A DNA stretch of 5,231 nucleotides from NCBI GenBank assembly GCA_021808985.1, contig JAKBAQ010000195.1, positions 1 through 5,231 on the forward strand, given 5' to 3'. Below are positions 1-5,231 of the stretch, in pieces. The stretch's first letter is position 1. Each line of letters starts with the position of its first letter. The notes under the pieces are model-generated. The model was not told where the DNA came from. It did no database searches and saw nothing but the letters and a program-made list of their open reading frames with translations. The stretch comes from Pseudomonadota bacterium. GTDB taxonomy: Bacteria; Pseudomonadota; Alphaproteobacteria; Acetobacterales; Acetobacteraceae. A program made the position numbers and the translations under genes.

Positions 1-75
1 CTGGGCGAGCGGCGCCTCCGCCTTCGCCGGAATCGCCTCAAAGGCGGTTTTTGTGGGATGCGGCATGAGATTCAT
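1..75 (-). CDS. Possible start of a further minus-strand gene, running off the window (unrecognised)
   Basis: From ATG at 75-73 an open frame of 25 codons runs to the window edge, beginning MNLMPHPTKTAF and continuing into an Ala/Pro/Glu-rich stretch. Codon composition is gene-like, with G or C at most third positions after the first few codons. An in-frame TGA at 84-82 means the start can only be this ATG or the one at 66-64. Neither has a visible Shine-Dalgarno sequence, which weakens the call. The opposite strand is also open here (positions 2-111, ending in TAA) with the same third positions, so composition cannot decide between them. No product can be named. Confidence 0.3.
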   Translation of the reverse strand, partial: MNLMPHPTKTAFEAIPAKAEAPLAQ

Positions 76-105
76 CGCGGGTCATGCCGGGAAATTGACC
101 GCAGA

Positions 106-160
106 AAGTTAATGCGCGGAAAATGCTATTTTTATAAATTTAGGCAAAGTTTCTAAGGAA
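106..160. promoter_or_regulatory. AT-rich intergenic stretch, possible promoter for a downstream minus-strand gene
   Basis: Between the glycosyltransferase stop (215) and the window edge, about 106-160 is markedly AT-rich against GC-rich surroundings. It contains TATAAA-like hexamers on both strands at 131-138, which could serve as a -10 element. No good -35 hexamer is found 16-18 bases upstream on the minus strand, so this is a compositional call rather than a recognised promoter. The bases from 161 to 214 show only a weak, long-looped G/C pairing (a GCGGG/CCCGT stem on the minus strand) followed by TGCTCTTTT, not a convincing terminator. Confidence 0.3.
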
Positions 161-214
161 AACCCGACAACGCGGAAAAGAGCACGGGCAGGACACGCGC
201 ACCCGCCTCCGCGC

Positions 215-1516
215 TCAGGCCGTCGGCAGGTCCACATGCCCTCTCTGCGGCCGCAACGCCCGCGCCAGCCCGGCGAAGCTCGGTTCCGTGCCATAATGCC
301 GGCTGACATAGGCAACCGCCGCGCCGGGTGCTGGCGGCGCCGCAAGCTGGCGCATGATGGCCCGGGCGAAATGCTCCGCCGTCTTGGCCTCGATGAAGGG
401 GCTGGCGCCATCGGGCGCGAAGCCGTCCAGGCTGGCCGGGGTGGCGATGGTGAACAGCCCGTGGCGGGCATAGTCCAGCAGCTTCACCTTCAGGCCCGAG
501 CCCACCCGCAGCGGCGCGATGGCGAGGCTGGCGCGGTGCAGCAGCGGCGCCATCTCCTCCACCCGGCCCAGCCGCGCCACATCCTCCGGCAGGTTGCGCA
601 GCGCCGGCCCGCAATCGCCCAGCAAATCCAGGCTGATCCCCTGGCCCCGCAGGCGCGGCCATACCTCGGTGAAGAACCAGCGCAGCCCGTCGAGATTGGG
701 CAGCGAGGCGCTGCCGATGAACACCAGCCGCCGGGGCAGCCTTTCGGCGTCGGGCGGCGGCGGCGCGGGGGTGGCCGGCATGGGGAGCAGAAACACATCC
801 CGCGCCGGGCACATCTCGGCCAGTATTTTCGCCTCATCGGGCTGAATGGCGGCGATATGCCGCGCCCTGGCGGCCAGTGCCGCTTCCTCCTCGCGGCTCA
901 GCTGCGCGGGCTGCACGCGGTAGCCGGCGCTGCGCAGGGCCCGGTGGCGGCGGTGGAACAGATCATGCGTGACCAGCACGCTGTTGAACCCCTCCATGGC
1001 CGGGGCGGCCAGCACCGGGGCGCGGAAGATGGTGTCGATCAGCAGAACATCCGGCCGGTGGCGGGCGGCGTGGCGGGCGCACCAGGCGGCGTCGGCGGCG
1101 GTGGTGAAATTGCCGAGCACCGCATCGGCGCCATGCCGCGCCGCGCGCAGCCTGCCGGCCAGCGCGGCGGGCAAAATCCGCAGCGCCGCCCGCGCCAGGC
1201 TGCGCGCCACGGCATGGGCTGAAGCCGCCACCACATAGCCGCCAAAACCGCGCACATGCGGCCCCGCCACGGGCGCCAGCGCATAGCGCTCCACCGGCCG
1301 GGGCAGGCGGTGCCCCACCAGCACAATCTCAACCTCATGCCCCAGGCCCTGCAGCCATTCGACGATCGCGAAATTCAACGCCAGATGCCCGGCCGTGCCC
1401 GGCCTTGGCAGCTCATCGGTGACAAACGCAACCCTCATGGCCCCCGGCTGGCGCGCCAGGGTGGTATCCGTGGTGAGCGCCTCAGGCGGCGCTGTCTTGC
1501 GCGATGCCTTTTTCAT
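215..1516 (-). CDS. Glycosyltransferase of the GT-B fold, GT4-like, substrate unknown
   Basis: This reads as a 433-residue sugar transferase. The N-terminal Rossmann half begins MRVAFVTDELPRPGTAGHLALNFAIVEWLQGLGHEVEIVLVG at about 27-68, the usual opening of GT4-like enzymes. The C-terminal nucleotide-sugar half contains LVFIGSASLPNLDGLRWF (264-281), LGRVEEMAPLLHRASLAIAPLRVGSGLKVKLLDYARHG (316-353) and the TIATPASLDGF loop (357-366). The GSG-x-K-x-K-LLD pattern matches the subgroup where the first Glu of the classical EX7E motif is replaced and Asp348 sits at the second. No signal peptide or membrane span is evident, so it is probably cytoplasmic or peripheral, acting on a lipid-linked or polysaccharide acceptor. 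The first 26 residues are basic and low-complexity; an alternative ATG at 1438 would begin exactly at the domain. The longer start has a better ribosome site but overlaps grxD by 35 bp. No other glycan genes are visible, so donor and acceptor remain unknown. Confidence 0.87.
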   Translation of the reverse strand: MKKASRKTAPPEALTTDTTLARQPGAMRVAFVTDELPRPGTAGHLALNFAIVEWLQGLGHEVEIVLVGHRLPRPVERYALAPVAGPHVRGFGGYVVAASAHAVARSLARAALRILPAALAGRLRAARHGADAVLGNFTTAADAAWCARHAARHRPDVLLIDTIFRAPVLAAPAMEGFNSVLVTHDLFHRRHRALRSAGYRVQPAQLSREEEAALAARARHIAAIQPDEAKILAEMCPARDVFLLPMPATPAPPPPDAERLPRRLVFIGSASLPNLDGLRWFFTEVWPRLRGQGISLDLLGDCGPALRNLPEDVARLGRVEEMAPLLHRASLAIAPLRVGSGLKVKLLDYARHGLFTIATPASLDGFAPDGASPFIEAKTAEHFARAIMRQLAAPPAPGAAVAYVSRHYGTEPSFAGLARALRPQRGHVDLPTA

Positions 1517-1820
1517 CCAACAAGGCTTCCAGCTCGCCGCTTTGGTACATCTCGGTCACGATATCGCAGCCGCCGATGAACTCGCCCCGGACATAAAGCT
1601 GGGGAATCGTCGGCCAGTTGCTGAAGCTCTTGATCCCGTCGCGGATTTCCGGATTTTCCAGAACATTGACGGTCTTGAACGCCACCCCCGCATGTTTGAG
1701 GATCTGCACGACGCGGGCGGAGAATCCGCATTGCGGGAACATCGGCGTGCCCTTCATGAAGAGCGCGACGGGCGATGAGTCGATAAACGCCTGGATTTCA
1801 GCGAAAACGGGGTCGGTCAT
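1482..1820 (-). CDS. grxD: Monothiol glutaredoxin, CGFS type (GrxD/Grx4 family)
   Basis: This 112-residue single-domain glutaredoxin has the usual length of bacterial GrxD. CGFS-type members bind a glutathione-ligated [2Fe-2S] cluster as homodimers or with BolA, and hand clusters to apo-proteins; they have little classical disulfide reductase activity. Visible features are ALFMKGTPMFPQCGFS with Lys23 and active Cys31, the WPTIPQLYVRGEFIGGCDI block at 69-87 with the cis-Pro TIP motif and the GG-CD glutathione-binding residues, and a C-terminal helix. No second active-site Cys follows Cys31 in a CxxC pattern, as expected for a monothiol protein. It starts 15 bp after bolA, with AAGGA at 1837-1833 overlapping the bolA stop, at a rather long 12-base spacing. 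Its last 35 bases may overlap the next gene. Confidence 0.97.
   Translation of the reverse strand: MTDPVFAEIQAFIDSSPVALFMKGTPMFPQCGFSARVVQILKHAGVAFKTVNVLENPEIRDGIKSFSNWPTIPQLYVRGEFIGGCDIVTEMYQSGELEALLDEKGIAQDSAA
1526..1530 (-). promoter_or_regulatory. Shine-Dalgarno-like GGAAG inside grxD for the glycosyltransferase
   Basis: GGAAG lies on the minus strand 9 bases before the ATG at 1516-1514 and is embedded in grxD coding sequence. It is the best purine-rich element near either candidate start: the alternative ATG at 1438 has only a G-run two to three bases before it, too close to act as a normal site. This favours the longer reading with a 35-bp overlap, though the match is modest and could be a by-product of the grxD codons. 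Confidence 0.35.
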
Positions 1821-1835
1821 GGGGTGTGGATTTCC

Positions 1836-2069
1836 TTAATCGGGGGCAGCGGTTTGCAGGGCCAAGGCGTGGAGCGCGCCACCCATGTTGCCCTGCAGGG
1901 CGGCATATACCATCTGGTGCTGGCGCACGCGCGAGATGCCGCGGAACGCCTCGGAGACGACAGTGGCGGCGAAATGATCGTTATCGCCGGCCAGATCCTC
2001 GATCGTGATGACGGCGTCCGGAAACGCGGATCTGATCAGGGCTTCGATTTCACTAGCAGGCATGGCCAT
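1836..2069 (-). CDS. BolA-family protein, His-type, probable [2Fe-2S] partner of the adjacent CGFS glutaredoxin
   Basis: This is a small cytoplasmic BolA/IbaG-like protein of 77 residues, typical for the short alphaproteobacterial members. BolA proteins of this type bind monothiol glutaredoxins and co-ligate a bridging [2Fe-2S] cluster, with roles in Fe-S trafficking or iron sensing. Diagnostic sequence runs from GDNDHFAATVVSEAF (28-42) through SRVRQHQMVYAAL (46-58) to the LHALALQT ending (66-73). His32 occupies the variable loop position that is His or Cys in different BolA classes, and His67 is the near-invariant C-terminal ligand candidate, so this is a His-type BolA. The start ATG has GAGGG at 2083-2079, overlapping the purL stop, about 9 bases upstream; a second in-frame ATG two codons later (2063) has a longer, less favourable spacing. 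The immediately following grxD strengthens the assignment. Whether it acts in Fe-S delivery or iron regulation cannot be told here. Confidence 0.93.
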   Translation of the reverse strand: MAMPASEIEALIRSAFPDAVITIEDLAGDNDHFAATVVSEAFRGISRVRQHQMVYAALQGNMGGALHALALQTAAPD

Positions 2070-2081
2070 GTTTTGTATCCC

Positions 2082-4253
2082 TCAGGCGAACCAAGCGGGG
2101 AAGAACCCCTCGTTGGCCTCGCGCAGTATTGACAACGATATGGCGACGCCGCCGGGCAGAGTCAAACATTCGTCGATGGTCGTATGGCCAATTTTTTGCG
2201 CCGGAATGCCCGCGGCGAAAGCGGCGGCGAGCAGCGGCTCCGCCTCGTCCACGGCCAGGATGTAGCGGGCCTGGTCCTCGCCGAAGCAGAAGGCCGGGCT
2301 GGTGTCGGCCTGGGTCAGGTCCGCGCCGGTATTCCCGGCCAGCGCCATCTCCGCCACCGCGATCAGCAGGCCCCCATCGGCGAGATCATGGCAGGCGGCA
2401 ACATTGCCGGCCTCGATCTGCTCACGCACGAAATCGCCGTTCGCCCGCTCGGCCGCGAGGTCGATGAGCGGCGGCGCGCCGGCCTCCAGCCCGCACACCT
2501 CGCGCAGATAGAGCGAGCAGCCAAGCTCGCCATAGGTCGCGCCCACGAGCACCAGATCCTGCCCCTGCGCGAGCGCGATGCCACGCGCCAGCGCGGCATC
2601 TTCCAGCACGCCAACCGCGCCGATCGCCGGCGTCGGCAGAATGCCCTTGCCCTCGGTCTCGTTATAGAGCGAGACATTGCCCGAGACGACCGGGAAATCC
2701 AGCGCCGTGCAGGCCGCCGCCATGCCTTTGATGGCGCCGGCGAACTGGCCCATGATCTCCGGCTTCTCCGGATTGCCGAAATTCATGTTGTCCGTCACCG
2801 CCAGCGGCTTGGCGCCGGTGGCGGTGATATTGCGCCACGCCTCGGCCACGGCCTGCGCGCCGCCCTGCTCGGGGTCGGCCACGCAGTAGCGCGGCGTGCA
2901 GTCGGTGGTGATGGCAAGCGCCCGGCTGGTGCCCTCCAGCCGCACGATGGCGGCGTCCGACTCGGCGGGCCGCTTTACCGTCTGGCCGCCGACGGTGGAA
3001 TCGTACTGGTCAAAAATCCAGCGCCGCGAGCACAGATCCGGGCAGGCGAGCAGCTTCAGCAGCGCGGCCTCCAGGCTCATATCCGAGGAGACCGGACCAA
3101 GCGGCGCCGGCTTGGGCGTCTCCACCCAGGGGCGGCGGTAGAGCGGTGCCGCGTCCGAGAGCGGGGCAAGCGGAATATCCGCCTCAACCACGCCCTTATG
3201 CATCACCACAATCCGCCCGGTATCGGTGATATGGCCGATGATCGCGTAGTCCAGGTCCCATTTCTCGATAATGCCGCGCGCCATCTCGGCGCGTTCGGGC
3301 TTGAGCACCAGCAGCATGCGCTCCTGGCTCTCGGAGAGCATCATCTCATAGGCGCTCATGCCGGTCTCGCGTTGCGGCACGTCGTCCAGGTTAAGCTCAA
3401 TGCCGACCCCGCCCTTGCCCGCCATCTCCACCGAGGAGGAGGTGAGCCCCGCCGCCCCCATGTCCTGGATGGCGACGATCGCGTCCGTCTGCATCAGTTC
3501 CAGGCAGGCCTCGATGAGCAGTTTTTCCGTGAACGGATCGCCCACCTGCACGGTCGGGCGCTTCTCTTCCGATGAGGCGTCAAACTCGGTGCTCGCCATG
3601 GTGGCGCCGTGGATGCCATCGCGCCCGGTTTTGGAGCCGACATACACCACCGGATTGCCGATGCCCGCCGCCGCGGAGAGGAAAATCTTGTCCTGCGCGG
3701 CAATGCCCACCGTCATCGCGTTGACCAGCGGGTTGCCGTTATAAGCGGGGTGGAAATTCACCTCGCCGCCCACCGTCGGCACGCCCACGCAATTGCCATA
3801 CCCGCCAATGCCGCGCACCACCCCGTCAACAACCCGCTTGGTCACGGGCAGCTTCGGGTCACCAAAGCGCAGCGCGTTGAGATTGGCGATCGGCCGCGCG
3901 CCCATGGTGAACACATCGCGCAGAATCCCGCCCACCCCCGTCGCCGCCCCCTGATAGGGCTCGATGAAGCTCGGATGGTTATGCGACTCCATCTTGAAGA
4001 TCGCGGCCATACCCTCGCCGATATCGATCACGCCGGCATTCTCGCCCGGCCCGTGGATCACCCATGGCGCCTTGGTCGGCAGCTCCTTCAGCCACACCCG
4101 GCTTGATTTGTAGGAGCAATGCTCCGACCACATGACCGAGAAAATGCCAAGCTCCGTGAAGCTCGGCACCCGGCCCATGATCTCCAGAACCTTGGCGTAT
4201 TCCTCGGCATTGAGGCCAAAGGATTTGGCGAGTTTTTCGTCAACGGGTTTCAT
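2082..4253 (-). CDS. purL: PurL, synthetase subunit of FGAM synthase (small, PurS/PurQ-dependent type)
   Basis: This ATP-dependent enzyme converts FGAR to FGAM using ammonia from PurQ. The 723 residues match the small PurL class (about 720-760) rather than the fused form of about 1300. It contains two AIRS-type halves. The first shows MWSEHCSYKSS at 41-51 with the conserved His45, the nucleotide/metal region GENAGVIDIGEG at 70-81, ESHNHPS at 89-95, GAATGVGGILRDVFTMGARP at 102-121, and QDMGAAGLTSSSVEMA at 263-278. The second contains FDQYDSTVGGQTV at 414-426, DNMNFGNPEKPE at 488-499, VSGNVSLYNET at 523-533 and CHDLADGGLL at 621-630. No break or missing motif is seen. The start overlaps the purQ stop and has only a weak purine run upstream, so ribosomes probably reinitiate from purQ. 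Its own stop lies 12 bp before bolA. Confidence 0.98.
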   Translation of the reverse strand: MKPVDEKLAKSFGLNAEEYAKVLEIMGRVPSFTELGIFSVMWSEHCSYKSSRVWLKELPTKAPWVIHGPGENAGVIDIGEGMAAIFKMESHNHPSFIEPYQGAATGVGGILRDVFTMGARPIANLNALRFGDPKLPVTKRVVDGVVRGIGGYGNCVGVPTVGGEVNFHPAYNGNPLVNAMTVGIAAQDKIFLSAAAGIGNPVVYVGSKTGRDGIHGATMASTEFDASSEEKRPTVQVGDPFTEKLLIEACLELMQTDAIVAIQDMGAAGLTSSSVEMAGKGGVGIELNLDDVPQRETGMSAYEMMLSESQERMLLVLKPERAEMARGIIEKWDLDYAIIGHITDTGRIVVMHKGVVEADIPLAPLSDAAPLYRRPWVETPKPAPLGPVSSDMSLEAALLKLLACPDLCSRRWIFDQYDSTVGGQTVKRPAESDAAIVRLEGTSRALAITTDCTPRYCVADPEQGGAQAVAEAWRNITATGAKPLAVTDNMNFGNPEKPEIMGQFAGAIKGMAAACTALDFPVVSGNVSLYNETEGKGILPTPAIGAVGVLEDAALARGIALAQGQDLVLVGATYGELGCSLYLREVCGLEAGAPPLIDLAAERANGDFVREQIEAGNVAACHDLADGGLLIAVAEMALAGNTGADLTQADTSPAFCFGEDQARYILAVDEAEPLLAAAFAAGIPAQKIGHTTIDECLTLPGGVAISLSILREANEGFFPAWFA

Positions 4254-4909
4254 GCGGCCGCCAGTGAGTCAAAAAGGGGTTTGCCATCGGTGCCGCCCAT
4301 CAGCGGGTCCACCAGGTCTTCGGGATGCGGCATCAGGCCCAGCACGCGCAAATTGGGCGAATACACCCCGGCGATGGCGCGCGCCGAGCCGTTGCGGTTT
4401 TCGTCATGGTAGCGAAAGGCCACCAGCCCTTCGCCCTCCAGCCGGTCCAGCGTCGTCTCGTCAGCGGTGTAGTTGCCATCGCCATGCGCCATGGGGGCGC
4501 GAAAAACCTCACCCTTGCCGTATCTGGCGGTAAAGGCCGTGTCGTTACGCTCCACTTGCAGCATGGTGTCCATGGAGAGAAAGCGCAAACCCGCATTGCG
4601 CAGCAGCGCGCCGGGGAGTAGCCCGGTCTCGGTGAGGATCTGGAAGCCGTTGCACACGCCCAGCACATAGCCGCCGCGCGCGGCATGGTCGCGCACCGCG
4701 CGCATCACCGGGCTCTGCGCCGCCATGGCGCCGCAGCGCAGATAATCGCCAAAAGAGAATCCGCCAGGGATGATGACCAGATCAAGCCCGGAGAGATCAG
4801 TCTCCTTGTGCCACACAATCCTGGGCTCGGCGCCAAAGCTCTGGCGCACCGCGAGCACCATGTCGCGCTCGCGGTTGATGCCGGGGAAGAGAAGAATACC
4901 TGCGCGCAT
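4250..4909 (-). CDS. purQ: PurQ, glutaminase subunit of FGAM synthase
   Basis: This 219-residue class I glutamine amidotransferase hydrolyses glutamine and passes ammonia to PurL for conversion of FGAR to FGAM. Visible motifs are FPGINRERD at about 8-16, the oxyanion-region IIPGGFSFGDYLRCGA at 46-61, the nucleophile elbow GVCNGFQIL with Cys86 at 84-92, and the catalytic His195 and Glu197 in MPHPED. The triad is intact. The length fits stand-alone PurQ (about 220-230), not the fused domain of large PurL. The ATG is preceded by AGGAG at 4921-4917, about 7 bases away, which supports this start. The gene is separated from purS by 53 bp, the widest gap in the block, and its TGA overlaps the purL ATG (ATGA at 4253-4250), consistent with equal production of the two subunits. 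Confidence 0.97.
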   Translation of the reverse strand: MRAGILLFPGINRERDMVLAVRQSFGAEPRIVWHKETDLSGLDLVIIPGGFSFGDYLRCGAMAAQSPVMRAVRDHAARGGYVLGVCNGFQILTETGLLPGALLRNAGLRFLSMDTMLQVERNDTAFTARYGKGEVFRAPMAHGDGNYTADETTLDRLEGEGLVAFRYHDENRNGSARAIAGVYSPNLRVLGLMPHPEDLVDPLMGGTDGKPLFDSLAAA

Positions 4910-4949
4910 CGTTTTGCTCCTACCCAGCGGGCGGGGTAATATAAAACCT

Positions 4950-4974
4950 AAAAATCAACCGCTTAAGCGGCGAT
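4950..4974 (-). terminator. Terminator-like hairpin with U-tract at the purS/purQ junction (possible attenuator)
   Basis: On the minus strand ATCGCCGC (4974-4967) can pair with GCGGTTGAT (4962-4954), allowing one G-U pair and one bulged U, around the loop TTAA (4966-4963). A run of T follows immediately (4954-4950). The core CCGCTTAAGCGG is a perfect 12-bp palindrome, and the purS stop codon TAA (4965-4963) lies in the loop. Stem, small loop and U-tract are the layout of an intrinsic terminator, but the stem is short and bulged, and purQ and purL must be transcribed through it. A leaky terminator, an mRNA processing/stability element or simple coincidence are all possible. Confidence 0.3.
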
Positions 4975-5205
4975 CTCCACCTTAAAGCTCTCAATGACCA
5001 TATTGGCCAGGAGCTTTTTGGCCATCTCCTCGGCCGCGGCGCGGGCGGCGGCGGGGTCGGTCTCGGCCAGCTCCAGTTCGATGATCTTCCCAGCCCGCAC
5101 CTCACCAACCTGGGCAAAGCCCAGATTGTTCAGCGCATGGCCGATGGCCTTGCCCTGCGGGTCCAGCACGCCGGCCTTCAGCATAACGGTAACGACAGCC
5201 TTCAT
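4963..5205 (-). CDS. purS: PurS, small subunit of phosphoribosylformylglycinamidine (FGAM) synthase
   Basis: This cytoplasmic 80-residue protein matches the family's usual length of about 80. PurS dimers bridge PurQ and PurL in the multi-subunit FGAR amidotransferase (fourth step of de novo IMP synthesis) and help form the ammonia-transferring complex; PurS has no catalytic site of its own. The family signature is clear: a first beta strand, then KAGVLDPQGKAI at about residues 10-21, the LGF turn at 28-30, the V-R-x-GK-x-IEL strand at 36-44, an Ala-rich helix, and the final NMVIESFKVEI strand at 68-78. The ATG start has GGAG at 5217-5214, 8 bases upstream, and overlaps the preceding stop codon. 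The closing motif is usually N-P-V-I-E in relatives I recall; here Met69 replaces the Pro, a mild change. The stop codon lies in the loop of a potential hairpin described separately. Confidence 0.96.
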   Translation of the reverse strand: MKAVVTVMLKAGVLDPQGKAIGHALNNLGFAQVGEVRAGKIIELELAETDPAAARAAAEEMAKKLLANMVIESFKVEIAA

Positions 5206-5231
5206 TGCATCATCTCCGGGCCCTTCATGTC
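5202..5231 (-). CDS. purC: C-terminal tail of the gene upstream of purS, probably purC (partial)
   Basis: Only the last nine codons are in the window, reading DMKGPEMMQ and then TGA at 5204-5202. The stop shares bases with the purS start codon in an ATGA overlap, the usual sign of translational coupling. The gene is not identifiable from nine residues alone. PurC (SAICAR synthetase) is inferred because purC commonly precedes purS in alphaproteobacteria, and because the G-P followed by four residues and a stop resembles the ends I recall for PurC proteins in this class. The same bases carry the purS ribosome binding site (GGAG at 5217-5214), so this tail doubles as the purS leader. The open frame could in principle be chance, but overlap and spacing argue for a real gene end. 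Confidence 0.5.
   Translation of the reverse strand, partial: DMKGPEMMQ

Noticed and set aside
161..214. Intrinsic terminator after the glycosyltransferase
   Set aside because: Only a short GCGGG/CCCGT pairing with a loop of about 13 bases and a weak TCTTTT tail is present; too poor to annotate.
153..812. 219-codon minus-strand frame overlapping the 3' half of the glycosyltransferase in another frame
   Set aside because: The product is Ala/Gly/Arg-rich with no recognisable domain, while the glycosyltransferase frame carries conserved motifs through the same bases. It is also not a frameshifted continuation, because the main frame is intact to its own stop.
236..1222. 328-codon plus-strand open frame opposite the glycosyltransferase
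   Set aside because: It is low-complexity, rich in Arg, Gln and Gly, and lies opposite a gene with clear GT-B motifs; it is a compositional shadow.
2184..3575. 463-codon open frame on the plus strand antisense to purL
   Set aside because: It lies entirely opposite purL, is dominated by Arg, His, Ala and Gly, and shows no family motifs. In GC-rich DNA a frame antisense to a strongly biased gene is often open by composition alone.
3609..4106. 165-codon plus-strand frame opposite the N-terminal half of purL
   Set aside because: It is antisense to highly conserved PurL motifs, is rich in His, Arg and Ala, and lacks a credible ribosome site.
4910..4958. Separate promoter for purQ in the AT-rich purS-purQ gap
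   Set aside because: A TATATT hexamer is present, but the only TTGATT-like -35 candidate is about 9 bases away, too close for a sigma-70 promoter.

Overview
The window is a GC-rich segment in which every well-supported gene lies on the minus strand, tightly packed and read from high to low coordinates. In transcription order it holds the last codons of a gene ahead of purS (probably purC), then purS, purQ, purL, a bolA-family gene, a monothiol glutaredoxin gene (grxD type) and a GT-B-fold glycosyltransferase. The purS/purQ/small-purL architecture, rather than one long fused PurL, together with purL-bolA-grxD adjacency and the strong G/C preference at codon third positions, points to an alphaproteobacterium. 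Protein style suggests something like Rhodospirillales/Acetobacteraceae, but the genus cannot be fixed from this sequence.

Layout. At 4250-5231 lie the purC tail, purS and purQ; the purC tail overlaps the purS start, and purQ overlaps the purL start by the 4-base ATGA arrangement. The only real gap in the purine block is 53 bp between purS and purQ, and it carries a hairpin plus U-tract. At 2082-4253 is purL. At 1482-2069 are bolA and grxD, separated by 12 and 15 bp from their upstream neighbours. At 215-1516 is a glycosyltransferase whose longest reading overlaps the end of grxD by 35 bp. At 1-214 there is no certain gene: an AT-rich stretch sits at about 106-160, and a possible minus-strand gene start at 75 runs off the window.

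Function. PurS, PurQ and PurL together form the three-part FGAR amidotransferase of de novo purine synthesis: PurQ releases ammonia from glutamine, PurL uses ATP to form FGAM, and PurS bridges them. BolA and the CGFS glutaredoxin are known partners that share a [2Fe-2S] cluster and act in iron-sulfur/iron handling. The glycosyltransferase is probably a passenger at the end of the transcription unit, with unknown substrates. I found no mobile element, CRISPR array, RNA gene or clearly novel system. The points most worth a second look are the terminator-like hairpin around the purS stop codon, the grxD/glycosyltransferase overlap, and the AT-rich end region.
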